Assembly: GCF_001949145.1 (NCBI RefSeq) | Contig: NW_019091362.1 | Coordinates: 490,655 to 554,654 of the forward strand | DNA from: Acanthaster planci | Lineage: Eukaryota > Echinodermata > Asteroidea > Valvatida > Acanthasteridae | DNA: 64,000 bases | Direction of reading: 5' to 3' | Shown here: in pieces, positions 23,983 to 35,200 of the stretch | Layout of the letters: every line of letters begins with the position of its first letter | Position numbering within the stretch: position 1 is the stretch's first letter | The notes under the pieces: generated by a model | Told to the model about the DNA's origin: nothing | The model's database searches: none | The model's input: the letters and a program-made list of their open reading frames with translations, nothing else | Made by a program: the position numbers and the translations under genes

Positions 23983-24081
23983 ACACATGTTGCCGAGCTC
24001 TCTGCACTGTCCGACACCGATGAAGAGGATGTCTCCAACAAGAGGACAAGAAAACTCAAATTCAGTAAGGCCCCCATCAAG
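23983..24081 (+). CDS. Neurabin/spinophilin-like exon with the PP1-docking motif RKLKF
   Basis: The acceptor (ctctgttatctcatcgcag|ACA) and donor (ATCAAG|gtgagt) frame 33 codons in phase 0/0. Residues 4-16 (AELSALSDTDEED) are acidic with a CK2-like site. Residues 23-27 (RKLKF) match the RVxF-type PP1 docking motif, which is RKIKF or RKIHF in vertebrate neurabin and spinophilin. They are followed by SKAPIK where those proteins have STAPIK. This motif inserts in the PP1 catalytic subunit and makes the protein a PP1 targeting scaffold. In known family members the next exon carries the (V)F-TYS-DYDRR segment and the PDZ domain. I did not find it downstream in this window. Leu replaces the usual Ile/Val at the V position of RVxF, which is tolerated but unusual. 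Confidence 0.85.
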
Positions 24082-24120
24082 GTGAGTTTCTTTGGTGTTA
24101 CTTGTGTGTAAGAACAAAGT

Positions 24121-25804
24121 TACCGTAATTTTCGGAATATAAGCCGCCTGGTGTATAAGCCGCAACAGGCAAAAATCTGCAAATTTAAAGTCGGCGTATA
24201 AGGTGCACTGCAGCGCTGATGATCCAACCACAAAGGTCAACGTACTGCATGCTGAAACACCAATACAGTATGTACAGTACGCCAATGGTTCCACTACATG
24301 TGCAATCATAACAAAAATATAAAGCAAAATGCAAATGAGTGTCACCATAGAAAGTGAATTGAAGTACTCCAATTTGACATTTTTTTGCGGGCTGGAAGGT
24401 GGTCCTGCATGGGCCGTACATGTATATCAGCTCTAGCCTTTTTTTCAGCAGCCAGAGAAAGTTAAACGGTCGGGGACATACATATACAATAACTTGGTAA
24501 CTCAAAGTTAGTTAGGTTGAGGGATCATTTCATGTTGACTATTTCTTGCCAAAAGAATAGACTTTTATTAAAAATACCTCTGTAACTGTCCACAGCACTA
24601 CATCCAGTTATCTTGAGGTTTTTGTGACACCGATAAAAAAAAACGCTGCCAAATCGCTTCAAAAATGAAACATCTGCCGCGAGACCTTAGTTTGAGTCAT
24701 TACACAGGAACCTTTTGTGTTGAACGTATGCTGCATTGCACACACACGTAAGTGTGTATTTGCCTGCAACTGGGGACCTCCTATTGTTACTCTTTTGTAT
24801 GTACGCCAACTTTTTTAGAAGACCACCCATATGTTNCGCTATTGTTCAGGGTCCCCAATTGAATGCACAAACAAACTCACGCACCTCATGCACCACTGCA
24901 GTCGTGCATACCCTGTTTTTTAGGCTAGCCTGACTGCTACCGCTACCGCTGACCCATTCATGGACTCTTTCCAATTACCATGTGACCACAGAAAGTGTTG
25001 TATGACCCATGTGAAAAAAAAGATGTTCAGTGGCGTGTCATGCTGAACACGGTTGGCGAAAAGACGAAAGATCTGCCACACAAAGATGCACCATTGAAGC
25101 GGTTGATTTTTATTTAACAGTAGAAAGAAATTTTTAGGTAATAACAATAAAATGATCTTAGTAAAATGATTATATGTGACTCACCTTCCCAAAACCAGGC
25201 TGAAGTCAGTATTTGTGCTTTCGGACAAATTCCTCTCCTTCAGCTCTTTTTTTTAACAATTTAAGGTGATCCATGTTAAATCCAAATTCTGTCTGCAGTA
25301 AGCTTCTTACGGGTAGTAATAGCTGTAAAACTCCCATGAAAATCTAAACAGTGGAGGTTCCACTATCTGAGGGTTATGATGTTACCGACTTAAACCTGGT
25401 TTGGGAGGGTGGGTCACATTCGTCTGCAAAACATACACCACAAGATTGAATAAAAAGCAGGAAAATAATCACTGGATAATCTTGCCACAAAGCAAGTAAA
25501 GTTTAAGATTATGTGCATGTTTCATGTATGTTTGTGACTCCATGACTCGGGGAATTCCGTTAACAACTCGAAATCCGGACAACTCGGATTTTTATTTATT
25601 CTCCGAGGTTCGAGATTTCAGATATAAAACAAAAATATGACTGTGCCACCTGTGTGTGGTATTCATAGTGCGGCTGCGGCTTTTGTGACTGATTTTATCC
25701 TTCAAAGTTTGCCATATAAGCTGCCCAGCATATAAGCCGCAGAGACATTTTTCAGCATGAGAATCAACGTATATGCTACGGCTTACAATCCGAAAGTTAC
25801 GGTA
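24121..25804. mobile_element. Non-autonomous DNA transposon (CCGTAATTTTCGG / TATAAGCCGC type)
   Basis: The left end CCGTAATTTTCGG (24123) and right end CCGAAAGTTACGG (to 25802) are imperfect inverted repeats of about 25 bp, flanked by TA on both sides. The subterminal motif TATAAGCCGC occurs twice on the left and in complement on the right. No transposase frame is visible inside about 1.7 kb. It begins only 40 bp after the neurabin donor at 24081. One ambiguous base (n) lies at 24836. The superfamily is not assigned. Confidence 0.6.
24836..24836. other. Ambiguous base (n)
   Basis: The only undetermined base in the window, inside the transposon-like element. An assembly uncertainty. Confidence 0.95.
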
Positions 25805-26301
25805 CATTTATTTATTTTGTTTAGGCAGGCACAACATATTGACAAAACCAAGTTTTAGGCGGAGGAAATAATTAATTACCTCATGTGTATGATGTTCAAC
25901 GCTATATAAAGTGAGGGAATTTGGAGACTGATCAAGAAAGAAATCCACAATCAATGAGGAAATCAGGACCTTCCCAAAATCTTCAATCATCTGTAGTTTC
26001 CTGCAGAGCTGCCAACTCACCCAGATTTGAAGGAAGAAGACTCCTGGCAAATCAGTCAATCTTCCGACTTCCTAACCCATCTTAAAATTTACACAGATTA
26101 TCCATTTTTATGTAGATGTTTAATTACATGTATATGTATTTCTAAATGGTCTGTCTGAAAGTTAAATTTACATGTAGCATAAAAATACTCTAATGTGATT
26201 TATGCCACTTTTTTAAACTCAAAATCGTGTGCCTAAAACGGTCGTGAGAATTCAGCTTTCCAGATGATCCCAGCTTTTTTTCCCCTGGATATTTGAACCC
26301 T

Positions 26302-26401
26302 GAATTTCAGCTTTTTTGTACACCTGCTCTGTACAACATCATGGAATTTTAGAATTTCAGCTTTTTTGTAAACCTGCTGTGTACAACATCATGAAATTTT
26401 T
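26302..26401 (+). repeat. 50-bp tandem duplication
   Basis: 26302-26351 and 26352-26401 match at nearly all positions (gaatttcagcttttttgta, gtacaacatcatg and so on), with a few substitutions. Confidence 0.85.
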
Positions 26402-27219
26402 TAAATCTCAGAATCTCAGGTTTTTACAAGTTTTTTTTTTTGGTGGCCAAACTGGCCAGTCACATCCGCTGATAAAATTTACAAGTACAGTTTTGTAACT
26501 TTGTTCGGTCATTGGCAGTGTACCGCAAATTTTGTGCTAGTGGACACAAAACATGGATTCCACACTGTCAAACTTCCTAGTAGAGACCAAGACTCCTTAC
26601 TAGTCACGTACATGTATGTGTACATACTCTTCTAAACATGGGGAACACCAGACTACATGTATGCATATTTGGAATGTTGATAGTAATATTCATGTACCGT
26701 TACTGGTATGTTGAGGAGATAATGAATCTAGCATGTACCACTATTTTGGGTCTGGAATCAAGTCTGCACAACTGGTAAGCTGCAGTATTATGCCCTTTTG
26801 AGGGTTGAAAACCTTTACCAGTGAATAGCCTGCTACCCGTTACATGTAAGTCTCACCAATTGTATTGTAAGACAAATACCATATGAACGATATTTAATGT
26901 GATTCTTGTACATGTGCACACGCACACTTATGTACTGGTATAATAGAAATGGCCAAAACTGTACCAAGTGAAGACCACCACAATGAAGGCCGGGCTCCAG
27001 ATTTGCTCATAAATGCACCGGAGAGCTTTTAAAGTCAAAGTGTGTTGTGGCCTTGCAAGTTGTTTCTTTCCCTGCAGGTTTGAAAACCCCAGGTAGAACC
27101 ACTAGGTTTTACACACTTATTTATGTTGGTGTTTTTCAGAAAGGGTGAGGTGCTTCTCAATAAGGACAAGGAATGTAAAAGCTAGAAAATGCTGCGGATT
27201 ACTCCATAGAAAATCTTAA

Positions 27220-28395
27220 ATAAAATAATATAATTGAATTTATATAGCGCCAAATTACCAGAGGATGAAGGGGCTTCCAAAATAAAGAGAACAATAGAGA
27301 GACAATTTATTGTGATCTGTGGAAGTCATGGTTCTTGAGAGCAGAGTTGAATGATGATACACTGTCTGAGTTCCTAATGTGATGGGGGTAAATTGTTCCT
27401 TAGGCGAGGGGCAGCTACAGAAACAGTCTGTCCCCAGCCTTCTTTTGAGACTTAGGGATGACAAGAGTGAGAGTCAAAGTAACGAAGGAAATTAAAATAT
27501 ATCAGGCTACTTGGAAGAGAAGAGAGATATGTGTAGTCTGGTGCAGAGTTTGTAAGTGATTTGAAGGTGTGGACTAATGTACGGAACTCAATATGTTGAT
27601 TGACTTGATGGGCTAGAAATCAGTGAAGTTCTTCAAGTACAGGGGAATTATATGTGTGTGTTCATGTATATGTATGTGTGGATTTCTGGACAATTAACCT
27701 GGTACATCCAGTTTGAAGTTCTTGAAGGCCAGATATTTCATTCTTAGAAATGCCATTGAGTTGGCAATTGCAACAGTCCAGCCTGGATTGGTGTTAATGA
27801 GAGCACACGCTGCATTGCGACATGCTTGGAAGCTTAGAAATTTAATTTGACTAAGATTGTACATGTAGATATGCCAGTCTAGGCAAGTGACAAAGTGAAG
27901 TGATATGACCAGACATACTCATGTCCTGGTCGAAAACAACACTTAAGTTTCTTACCAGGGGAAAGGAAGTATTTTTGTTTTATCGAGATGAAATATGAAA
28001 TGTTGGAGAAGGGGAAGAGGCAATAAAAACTCTGTCATGTCTGTGTTCATCAGGAGTTTATTAGAGAATTAACATTTTGAACACTCCGAGGACGTCGGTG
28101 AAGAGCGCAGAATGCATTTACCAGCTGTTTGGGTTTAAAGGTCAAGCATAACTGAACATTGTCAGCAAAAATGTGACACTGTAGTTTATTTGAGTACTGA
28201 CTGAGTATTTGATCGGTAGTTGTGTGAGTAGTAATAACAGAACCTCAGGGGACAAGACATTTGAGTTTGGTTTTGGTAGACAGAGTTTCCATCCCACCTG
28301 ACTTGTTCAGCTACACATAAATGAAACCAGTGAGGGACAACACCATGTTTGTCTGGAATGCAAAATTTTCCCTGACTCACATAGTCCAAATACAT
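27220..28395 (-). mobile_element. 5'-truncated non-LTR retrotransposon relic (L2/CR1/jockey-like)
   Basis: Read on the minus strand, fragments of a reverse transcriptase appear in the right order. Around 28300 is HWFHLC. Around 28160 is HIFADNVQLCLTF, where active elements have a YADD motif. Around 27940 is VRNLSVVFDQDMSMSGH. Around 27790 is SRLDCCNCQLNGISK followed by GLQELQ. Toward the 3' end, frames resemble the usual WNxLP...LKTHLF ending, and the sequence stops near the GGCGCTATATAAATT tail (27230-27250). Frameshifts and stops break it throughout. The catalytic YADD has decayed to FADN. It is therefore a dead copy, opposite in orientation to the neurabin-like gene. Confidence 0.8.
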
Positions 28396-28525
28396 GTATC
28401 TCCCTGATTGGTGTTTTCTAGTGTTAGCAGCTCTGTATCCTGATGACTACGGTAGTTCCCCAAGAGAACTGTCACAACCATCTTGTTGTTTGATAAACCT
28501 AGACTTCCCAGTGAGGGAGTAACAG

Positions 28526-28610
28526 CGCCACCATCTGGTCACTTTATACCAATTTGTAGGCTCTGATGTACACGATGCATTCATCCATTCACTCTGCTGC
28601 CATCTGGTGG
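28526..28610. promoter_or_regulatory. CTCF-like motif (28598-28610) with a weaker neighbour
   Basis: TGCCATCTGGTGG at 28598-28610 fits the reverse-complement CTCF core YGCCMYCTRSTGG at every position. About 70 bp upstream, 28526-28540 carries a partial match (GCCACCATCTGGTC). CTCF is present in most bilaterians, so an insulator role is possible. There is no functional evidence. Confidence 0.35.
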
Positions 28611-30937
28611 CCTCCATGAGCCAGTCTCCACACTCTACTGGTAGTTATTGAGCCTGCTAGATTACATGTATACATGTACAGTACCTGTCGACCCTTATGC
28701 ATTTAAAGGCTTTGTACTTGTTAGCACTTGCTCTTTACGAACACAATTGAGCTTTGACCAGAGCTGCTTTGAAGTTGAGCAATGGGGAAATGGTGAAAAA
28801 TAAAGAGAAAATGGTCATGCGTACTCAACCTTGATATTTGTATACTACTAATTAGCTGCCAGTATAACTGTTGCCCATGTACATGTGTCAGTACATGTAC
28901 ATAGTGCATTAAGTATGGAACTCCTGTACTGTGTTTTTGTTGCATATCACGCAATCGATTCTTGACCTAAAACAATTTGCAGTCTACTATTGAGGCTTAA
29001 CAAGTTTATATGGATTACGGTATCATGGACTTCTTTACATGTATGAATTCTTGTCAGATTAGGCCAACAAAAAATTCTGGTATTTCTGCTTCCAATTACA
29101 TGCGTCTCAAAAATGGGGTCGGTCAGCCTGTTCAGTAGGTTAGAAAGTTGTCTTTTTTAGTCAATTTTTTGTGCTGATTGAATGGCATGAATGGGAATGA
29201 AAGCTACCAAAAATTGCCACATAAGTAGCAATGTAAAAATTTCTACAGTCGACAATTCTTATGAATTATGGACAATTCACTGTCCGTTCACAATGTCCGT
29301 GTATCACATGGTAAGCATGCATGATGCATCCAGATGGGGAGTGATAAACCTTGTGTCATGGCAGGAAATTGTGTAGAAACACGCTCGCCTCAAATACGAG
29401 CAAAATAATCCCTCAAACTTGTGACCACAGAAAATACATACATAGACAAGAGCAGAAATCTTCTTGCAACATCAATGTGTTTTGGACAAACAGCTGTAGG
29501 GTTGCATGCGTGTATGGCTGTTGTAGTGTAACAGCGTTATTTTGACCGGGATGTATACATTGATTGCCACATTTCCATTACACATTCTGCACGGGCACGG
29601 TACGTTAGGAACCAGCGCAGCATTGCTTTAAGGCATTGAGCTTTGCGCACGTGGTTTCACCATTGTGACAGCGAAACACAAAGGGAACCCATGAAAATAA
29701 TGGAGGTTTCTTTTCAAAAGTTGCAAATGTAAGTAGGAAAACATGTACAAACATACTCGCAAAAAGGTTGTTCAGAGGTGTTTTGTGAAGACATAAAAGA
29801 CAATAGGATTTGTTTTTTTGGGGGGAGTGTTTTTCTGAATTACAGAAAAACATGTTAGGGTCACGCCAAAAAATTTGGGGTTGGTCTGGAAACCGGAAGC
29901 TGAAATTTGTTTGGCCTTACCAGTCTACACTGCCTTCAGCCTGTACATGTAAGCCTTTGAACAGTTTAGCTGGAATATTTTTAGCAGCACTCCAACATTG
30001 AGTGCTTTTCTTATGTCAACTCCTAGTACCAGTATTTCTGACTGGTTGTGATTGAGAGTTAGCTGCAGTACATACACCTGCCCTAGTCGTGCATAAAGTC
30101 ACAAAATGGTCGTATGGAAAAGAAAACAAAAATTCTCAGGATACTGGCTCTGGTGCATGTGTACATGCACTTGCAAGAAGAATTTCGTTTTTTTTCCTCA
30201 AGTGTTTTTGCAGATAAGAGCAGTGGACACTGTTAAATCCATTTACAGATGGTAAAAAAATGTATGCAGTGTTATTCTCTCTTCATTAGTCAAGCCTGGG
30301 TACATTGATAGTGTTGGCCAGCGTTCTCCAGGTACCGTCCCTCAAAGGCAGTGTAGTGTTATTTTCACAGTGCCCGATCATTACTTAAGCGTTCATTTTT
30401 GGACACATCATTAAGTCCCGACAGCAATCTTGTGGTGGGCCGCTCAAGACCTGCACTCGGTGTCATGTTGTGAGAATATCCTTGCATATCGGCTAATTAC
30501 AAACACCTCTTTGTCTGTTTTAGTTTGTCGCAATTGCAAGTACAGAGGCATTGTGGGAGCAGATTTGCTGGTGTGAAGACAGAATCGTGCAAGCTTTGCT
30601 AAGACTAGCATCTTAATTACATTCATGAGATTCAGTGACCATCATCTTTGGCAGCAGGACGGCTTTGCAAGGTCAAATCACGTTGAAAACAACTTTTGCA
30701 GTTTCCCCTCAATGCACACCTTTTTCCGGTTACCGGTGGTCGATATTAGAGAGGTCACGTTATCCATGAATTATTCCTTTGAGAAGATTACAGCACATGT
30801 TGAAGCATTTGATTGATTTTGCTTTTAACTTTACATCCAAGTCTTTCTGTGCCTCACAAGACAATAGTCAGAAGAAGTGCTTTTCTCATGTTAGTTTTCT
30901 GTCTGTGGTGTACATGTACGTACATGTTATACATGTA

Positions 30938-31634
30938 CAGGGCTTGCCCTTTTTTTTTCTGACAGTAGCTCGCCGGGCGAGTAAATTGTGATTTGTACTA
31001 GCCCATGAAATGTGTGAAAAAAAATAACAATTAAAGCAGGTTTTTGACTTAAGAAGGTTGGTCCACCAAGATGTTTCTATCAACCGCTATCACGTGGGGT
31101 GATAGTGGTTCGTGGGTAGACTGGTTCCCGTTCCCTACTCACTCACCAGGCATAATTGTCCAATGAGGGGCTTGCGATCAGTGGTACAACGAAGTCACTT
31201 ACAAACCAGATTGCACCAGTCTCTGGACGCAGTATCGGTTTTTGGTATCTGGTTCCCAGTACGAATTGTATGTTAATTATATTGGTCATGTATAGATGTC
31301 ACTGACTATGGAGAAACTATCATTGATGCGTTGATAATAGGTACTAGGTACAATGTACACGTAGTCCCAGCACACAATATGGGATTCCAGGTGCGAGTCA
31401 GAAGCGATATTGGGGTTTATTTGATTCCAATAAAATAAAGTTACATTCATGACAGACAAAAGGTAAAGCTTTGAAATCAAGTCTTCGTTTAATTTTCTTT
31501 AATCACATCAGAAAAACAAGGAACGTGTACATATTTTAACTCACCCACCAGACGACTGAAGGAAGAGTTTTGACTCGCCCGTGACTGTTTTCACTCGCAT
31601 TTGGCTAGCGGGCGACCCCTAAGGGGAAACCCTG
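30938..31634. mobile_element. hAT-like non-autonomous element, ~697 bp
   Basis: The left end is CAGGGCTTGCCC and the right end GGGGAAACCCTG, which read inward as related CAGGG termini of the hAT style. Subterminal regions share GCCCG/CGGGCGAGT blocks in inverted orientation (about 30971-30982 and 31575-31615). ATGTA flanks both sides (30933-30937 and 31635-31639). hAT elements normally make 8-bp duplications, so this may be coincidence. Inside, 31083-31109 is a short hairpin (ACCGCTATCAC / GTGATAGTGGT). No transposase frame. Confidence 0.55.
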
Positions 31635-31779
31635 ATGTAACTCTTCCTCATTATATTGTAATGCAGAATCCTCTGAAAATGATTCCCATATGTCAGATCC
31701 TAGCCTACATATGTACTGGTATCCACATGCCCATATCTTCCAGGTCATTCCCATTGGTGAATCATTTGTTCTCAAATGC

Positions 31780-31985
31780 TTGAATTAATAAATTGAAATA
31801 AGCAAATTCTACTCACCAAACATTGTACAGCACAACTTCACAAAATGCTTTCAGTGGCAGCGTACCATAGTTTCTATCCTTTGAATTATTAATTTGATAA
31901 ACAAAGTGAATTTTTCTCACCAAAGTTTGTACAGCAGAACTTTGACAACATACTTTCCATGGCAGCTTACTGCATTTCCTATTTC
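31780..31985 (+). repeat. ~100-bp degenerate tandem duplication
   Basis: Unit 1 (about 31780-31879) and unit 2 (about 31880-31985) share TTGAATTA, CTCACCAAA, TTGTACAGCA, AACTT and TGGCAGC in the same order and spacing. Confidence 0.7.
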
Positions 31986-32211
31986 TGAGGCAAAAGCCTA
32001 GATGTGGGTCGGTGTTAAAAAGAGCACAACAGCTTCACCCGAAGAAACCAGCTCCTTTAAGTCTAAACCTCAAACACATTACGGAGGAACTGAAAGAATC
32101 CCTGTGAAAAATTGCTTGAATGGAAATCTAGAAGAATGTTTGGGCCTTATTAATAACCAGAATTACTCACCTTGTGGTGATATTTTGCCCTTTGGTGATA
32201 GTCAACAAACT

Positions 32212-32296
32212 ATGGCCAGTAGAATATTTTTTGTCGGTCTGCTGGCTATTTGTCAAACTCTTTCTTTATGGGTGTTTGCTCAGTGGTGTCTTGCAG
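32212..32296 (+). CDS. Candidate signal-peptide exon (low confidence)
   Basis: An ATG in good context (A at -3, G at +4) opens MASR, then a hydrophobic stretch IFFVGLLAICQTLSLWVFA, then QWCLA. It runs straight into a donor, CTTGCAG|GTAATG, at 32296/32297, leaving phase 1. This is the shape of a first coding exon of a secreted protein or peptide precursor. No following exon was identified with confidence. The frame is also open upstream to 32002 and through the donor to 32349, so it could equally be a chance open frame. Confidence 0.2.
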
Positions 32297-35200
32297 GTAA
32301 TGTTCAACCCCAGGAATGGTTGATACTTGTAAACAGTTTGATAGATTAGTTAAGGTAGCAAACTCTGTATGGACATGATGCCATGCTTGCGTACATGTCT
32401 TTTATGGCGCATCCTTTGGTCTGTTCCTTTGTGCTACATCTTTTCACTTGTTGGTAGTGTAGGGTGTGATGCTACTGACATAAATTCCTCAAGGAGCCAT
32501 TTCTTTTCTTAAAATTTGACTATTATGCACTGAAATGAAGCGTGACCAAGTATATTTTCTTAACACTGCGAGTAGTGAGTAACCGGACTTGTCAGCGCTC
32601 AGCAGCACAAACATCCAAGTGTGTGGAATCAGTAGGATTGAAATTGAGCTTGAAATTAAATCCTGAAAATGGGTCAAACTAATGTGTGCATGTATTTTAC
32701 AGTTTGAGTGAAGCCACAGTTTGTTCGTTTAATGCTTCTAAATCATTTACTTGAATAGGTAAATGTACATGTCGGCCCCTTAAAGGAATTTAAATTTGAT
32801 GAGCTGTTTTGAGAACTCCTTTTACTTGCTTGACTTTATGGAGGAAGTTACCATACTTAAACCTTTCAAGATAACACTTGTGTAACCAGCCAGTATGTAC
32901 AATGTGAAATTAAGTGGTAAGATCTCTTTGAAACTACATGTACATGTGTGAACGTACACAGAGTAATGTACAAGAAATCACTTTGTATAGTAATATAAGC
33001 AGTCTTTGGAAAATTTGGATAATTTCTAAGTTGGATCTCTGAGGTTAGTACCATAGTTTCACATACATGGCACTGGTATGTTGTACACCTTGAGATCATC
33101 TCTATTATACTTTAATTTGTCACGGTGTACTCGTATATGTACTCACAAGTACAGGAACACCATACAAGCCTTTCACCCCAATTATCGACCGATAACCCCT
33201 ACCTTTATGAGCATTGAGTTTGATTATCACAGCGGTCAGCACACACACTGACTGCCAGGGCTTGATTGAACGCAGATCCCATGGCCATTATTATTTAATC
33301 AGTGTGGCAGTTGCCCGCCATCAATTAAGAGTCCGGAGGAAAAAAGTGAAAGAAAGAAAAGCAACCTGCACTGGGCCTTTTAAATGTCATGGAACCGCAG
33401 ATTAATCATGGCACAAGAAAAGTGAGGGAAAAAGTTGAGCAGCTTTGGAATATCAGTTTACAGAACGTGATTCCCGTCAAATTGATGCCTGGCAAAAAGA
33501 AAGGAGGAAAGAATTATTGAAGGATGCAAAAACGTTAAATGGCTAACTCGCTAACTCCTTTTGGTTCAACACTGGCGTTGAACCGGGTCATTTTTTTTCC
33601 CCTCGTAGGAGATTCATTTCTGTAGGATTAATCTTCAAGGATCTGTTTACTTTTGATGACTTGATGAATGGAGGGTGCAGTGCTTTTGAAGAGAGCTGGT
33701 TGGCAATTTGGGTTTGGATTTCATGTTTTGCTATTTCTGAGGTCATTTCATTGACACTGCTGGCACTTACACTACAGAACTGTACTGGTCTTTTGGGAAT
33801 TGAAGATTTATTTGTTTGTTTTTTTCTCCTAAGGGATAGGAAAAGCCCTATCTTGGTATTGCAGATCATGATACAGAAGAAGATTAAGTCACATTGCATT
33901 CTATTTTGAGACCAAGTAACGAAAAGTAGGAATAAAACAGCTCCATACTCCAGTGCTTTGGAGTAATTTGAATGAAAAGAGAAATGTGTCGATAACATTA
34001 GCTCATCACAGTTAAAATACCCAGATAATTGGTACATGTACTTCACAACTCTCATGAACTAGTCACATCCACAGATCTTTGTGTAATCTTAGAGCAGGTT
34101 TTGAACTCTGAAAGTACCTGTACACTTGAAAGGATTTGACTTTGTGCCAGGCTGAACTTAAGAGATGTTTGTAAGAATTGAATTGTGTGGTAGTTGTACT
34201 ATTGGAACATATCCATTGAAAAATATGCGGAATGCTCTGAATATTGATGCCTAGAGTACATGTGCATCTCTCTGGAAAACAGCGTGTACAGGTGTTGCTG
34301 CACATTGCTTATGAGAAACTATTTCTTGACAAAGGTGTCCATAACATTTGTTGACTGTTGTGTAGCCTGGGAGATGCTTGAAGTTGAACATAAATCAGCA
34401 TCCAGCCCAGACACTTGGTCTTTTCTGAGATCTTCAAAGTTACCTTTATCCATAATAAGATGTTTTGTTAACTGTATGAGCTTACATCTTTTTTAAGAAA
34501 AAAAAAAGAGCCGACACAAAAGCACACCACACTTCAGGCAAGAAGTTGTGATGTACATCGAACAGCCTGATTAAGTGTGCACCCAGTTTCTGCTCTCCTG
34601 AATGCCAGCAATCGATCGGCGGTGTCTGTTGTTGCAGTTAGCAATGGCACCTTCAATCTCTGGCATTTTCAAACTGTCCAAAAGACCACTGCAGAACTTG
34701 ACCTTCAGTGTCAATTTGAAACTGGCTGGGGGAAAAAATAGTGTATTTGCGTCAGATACCCAGTGTGCAAACAACCGTATACATGTATGCGCCTGCATGA
34801 CTAGATACGCGCAGCACAAATTGGATGAAATTTCTTAGCTTCCTCTCTGACTATCACAAATTCAATTTTTCAGGTGGCCCTGTCTAATTCTATAACCTTC
34901 ACTTATTATTCCATCGTCAAATAATGTTTGTGTTTTTAGTTCCCCTGATTATTTCATCTTTGAAAAAGGCAGTCAACCTTTTGTTGGCTGTATTGCTGAA
35001 TAACAAGTTTACTGAGCTGTTTTTGATTTTTTATTTTGCATTGGTGAATATCAGTGTAATGCACAAATGCAATTTTTGATGAGTAAATACATGGCATTTT
35101 CATGGAAGTCGCTGATTACAATGCACAAAAAGCCACTCAGCTACAAGGAAAAGCAGAAACTGAAACTGGGACCAAATATGTTGGTGATTGAATAAATGTG

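Noticed and set aside
25560-25625. GGTTCGAGATT, tRNA B-box-like sequence
   Set aside because: No A box at the right distance and no cloverleaf could be drawn.
33588-34055. Minus-strand frame of 155 codons
   Set aside because: AT-rich codon use like its flanks, no motif, no splice or start context. A frame this long is plausible by chance in 64 kb.
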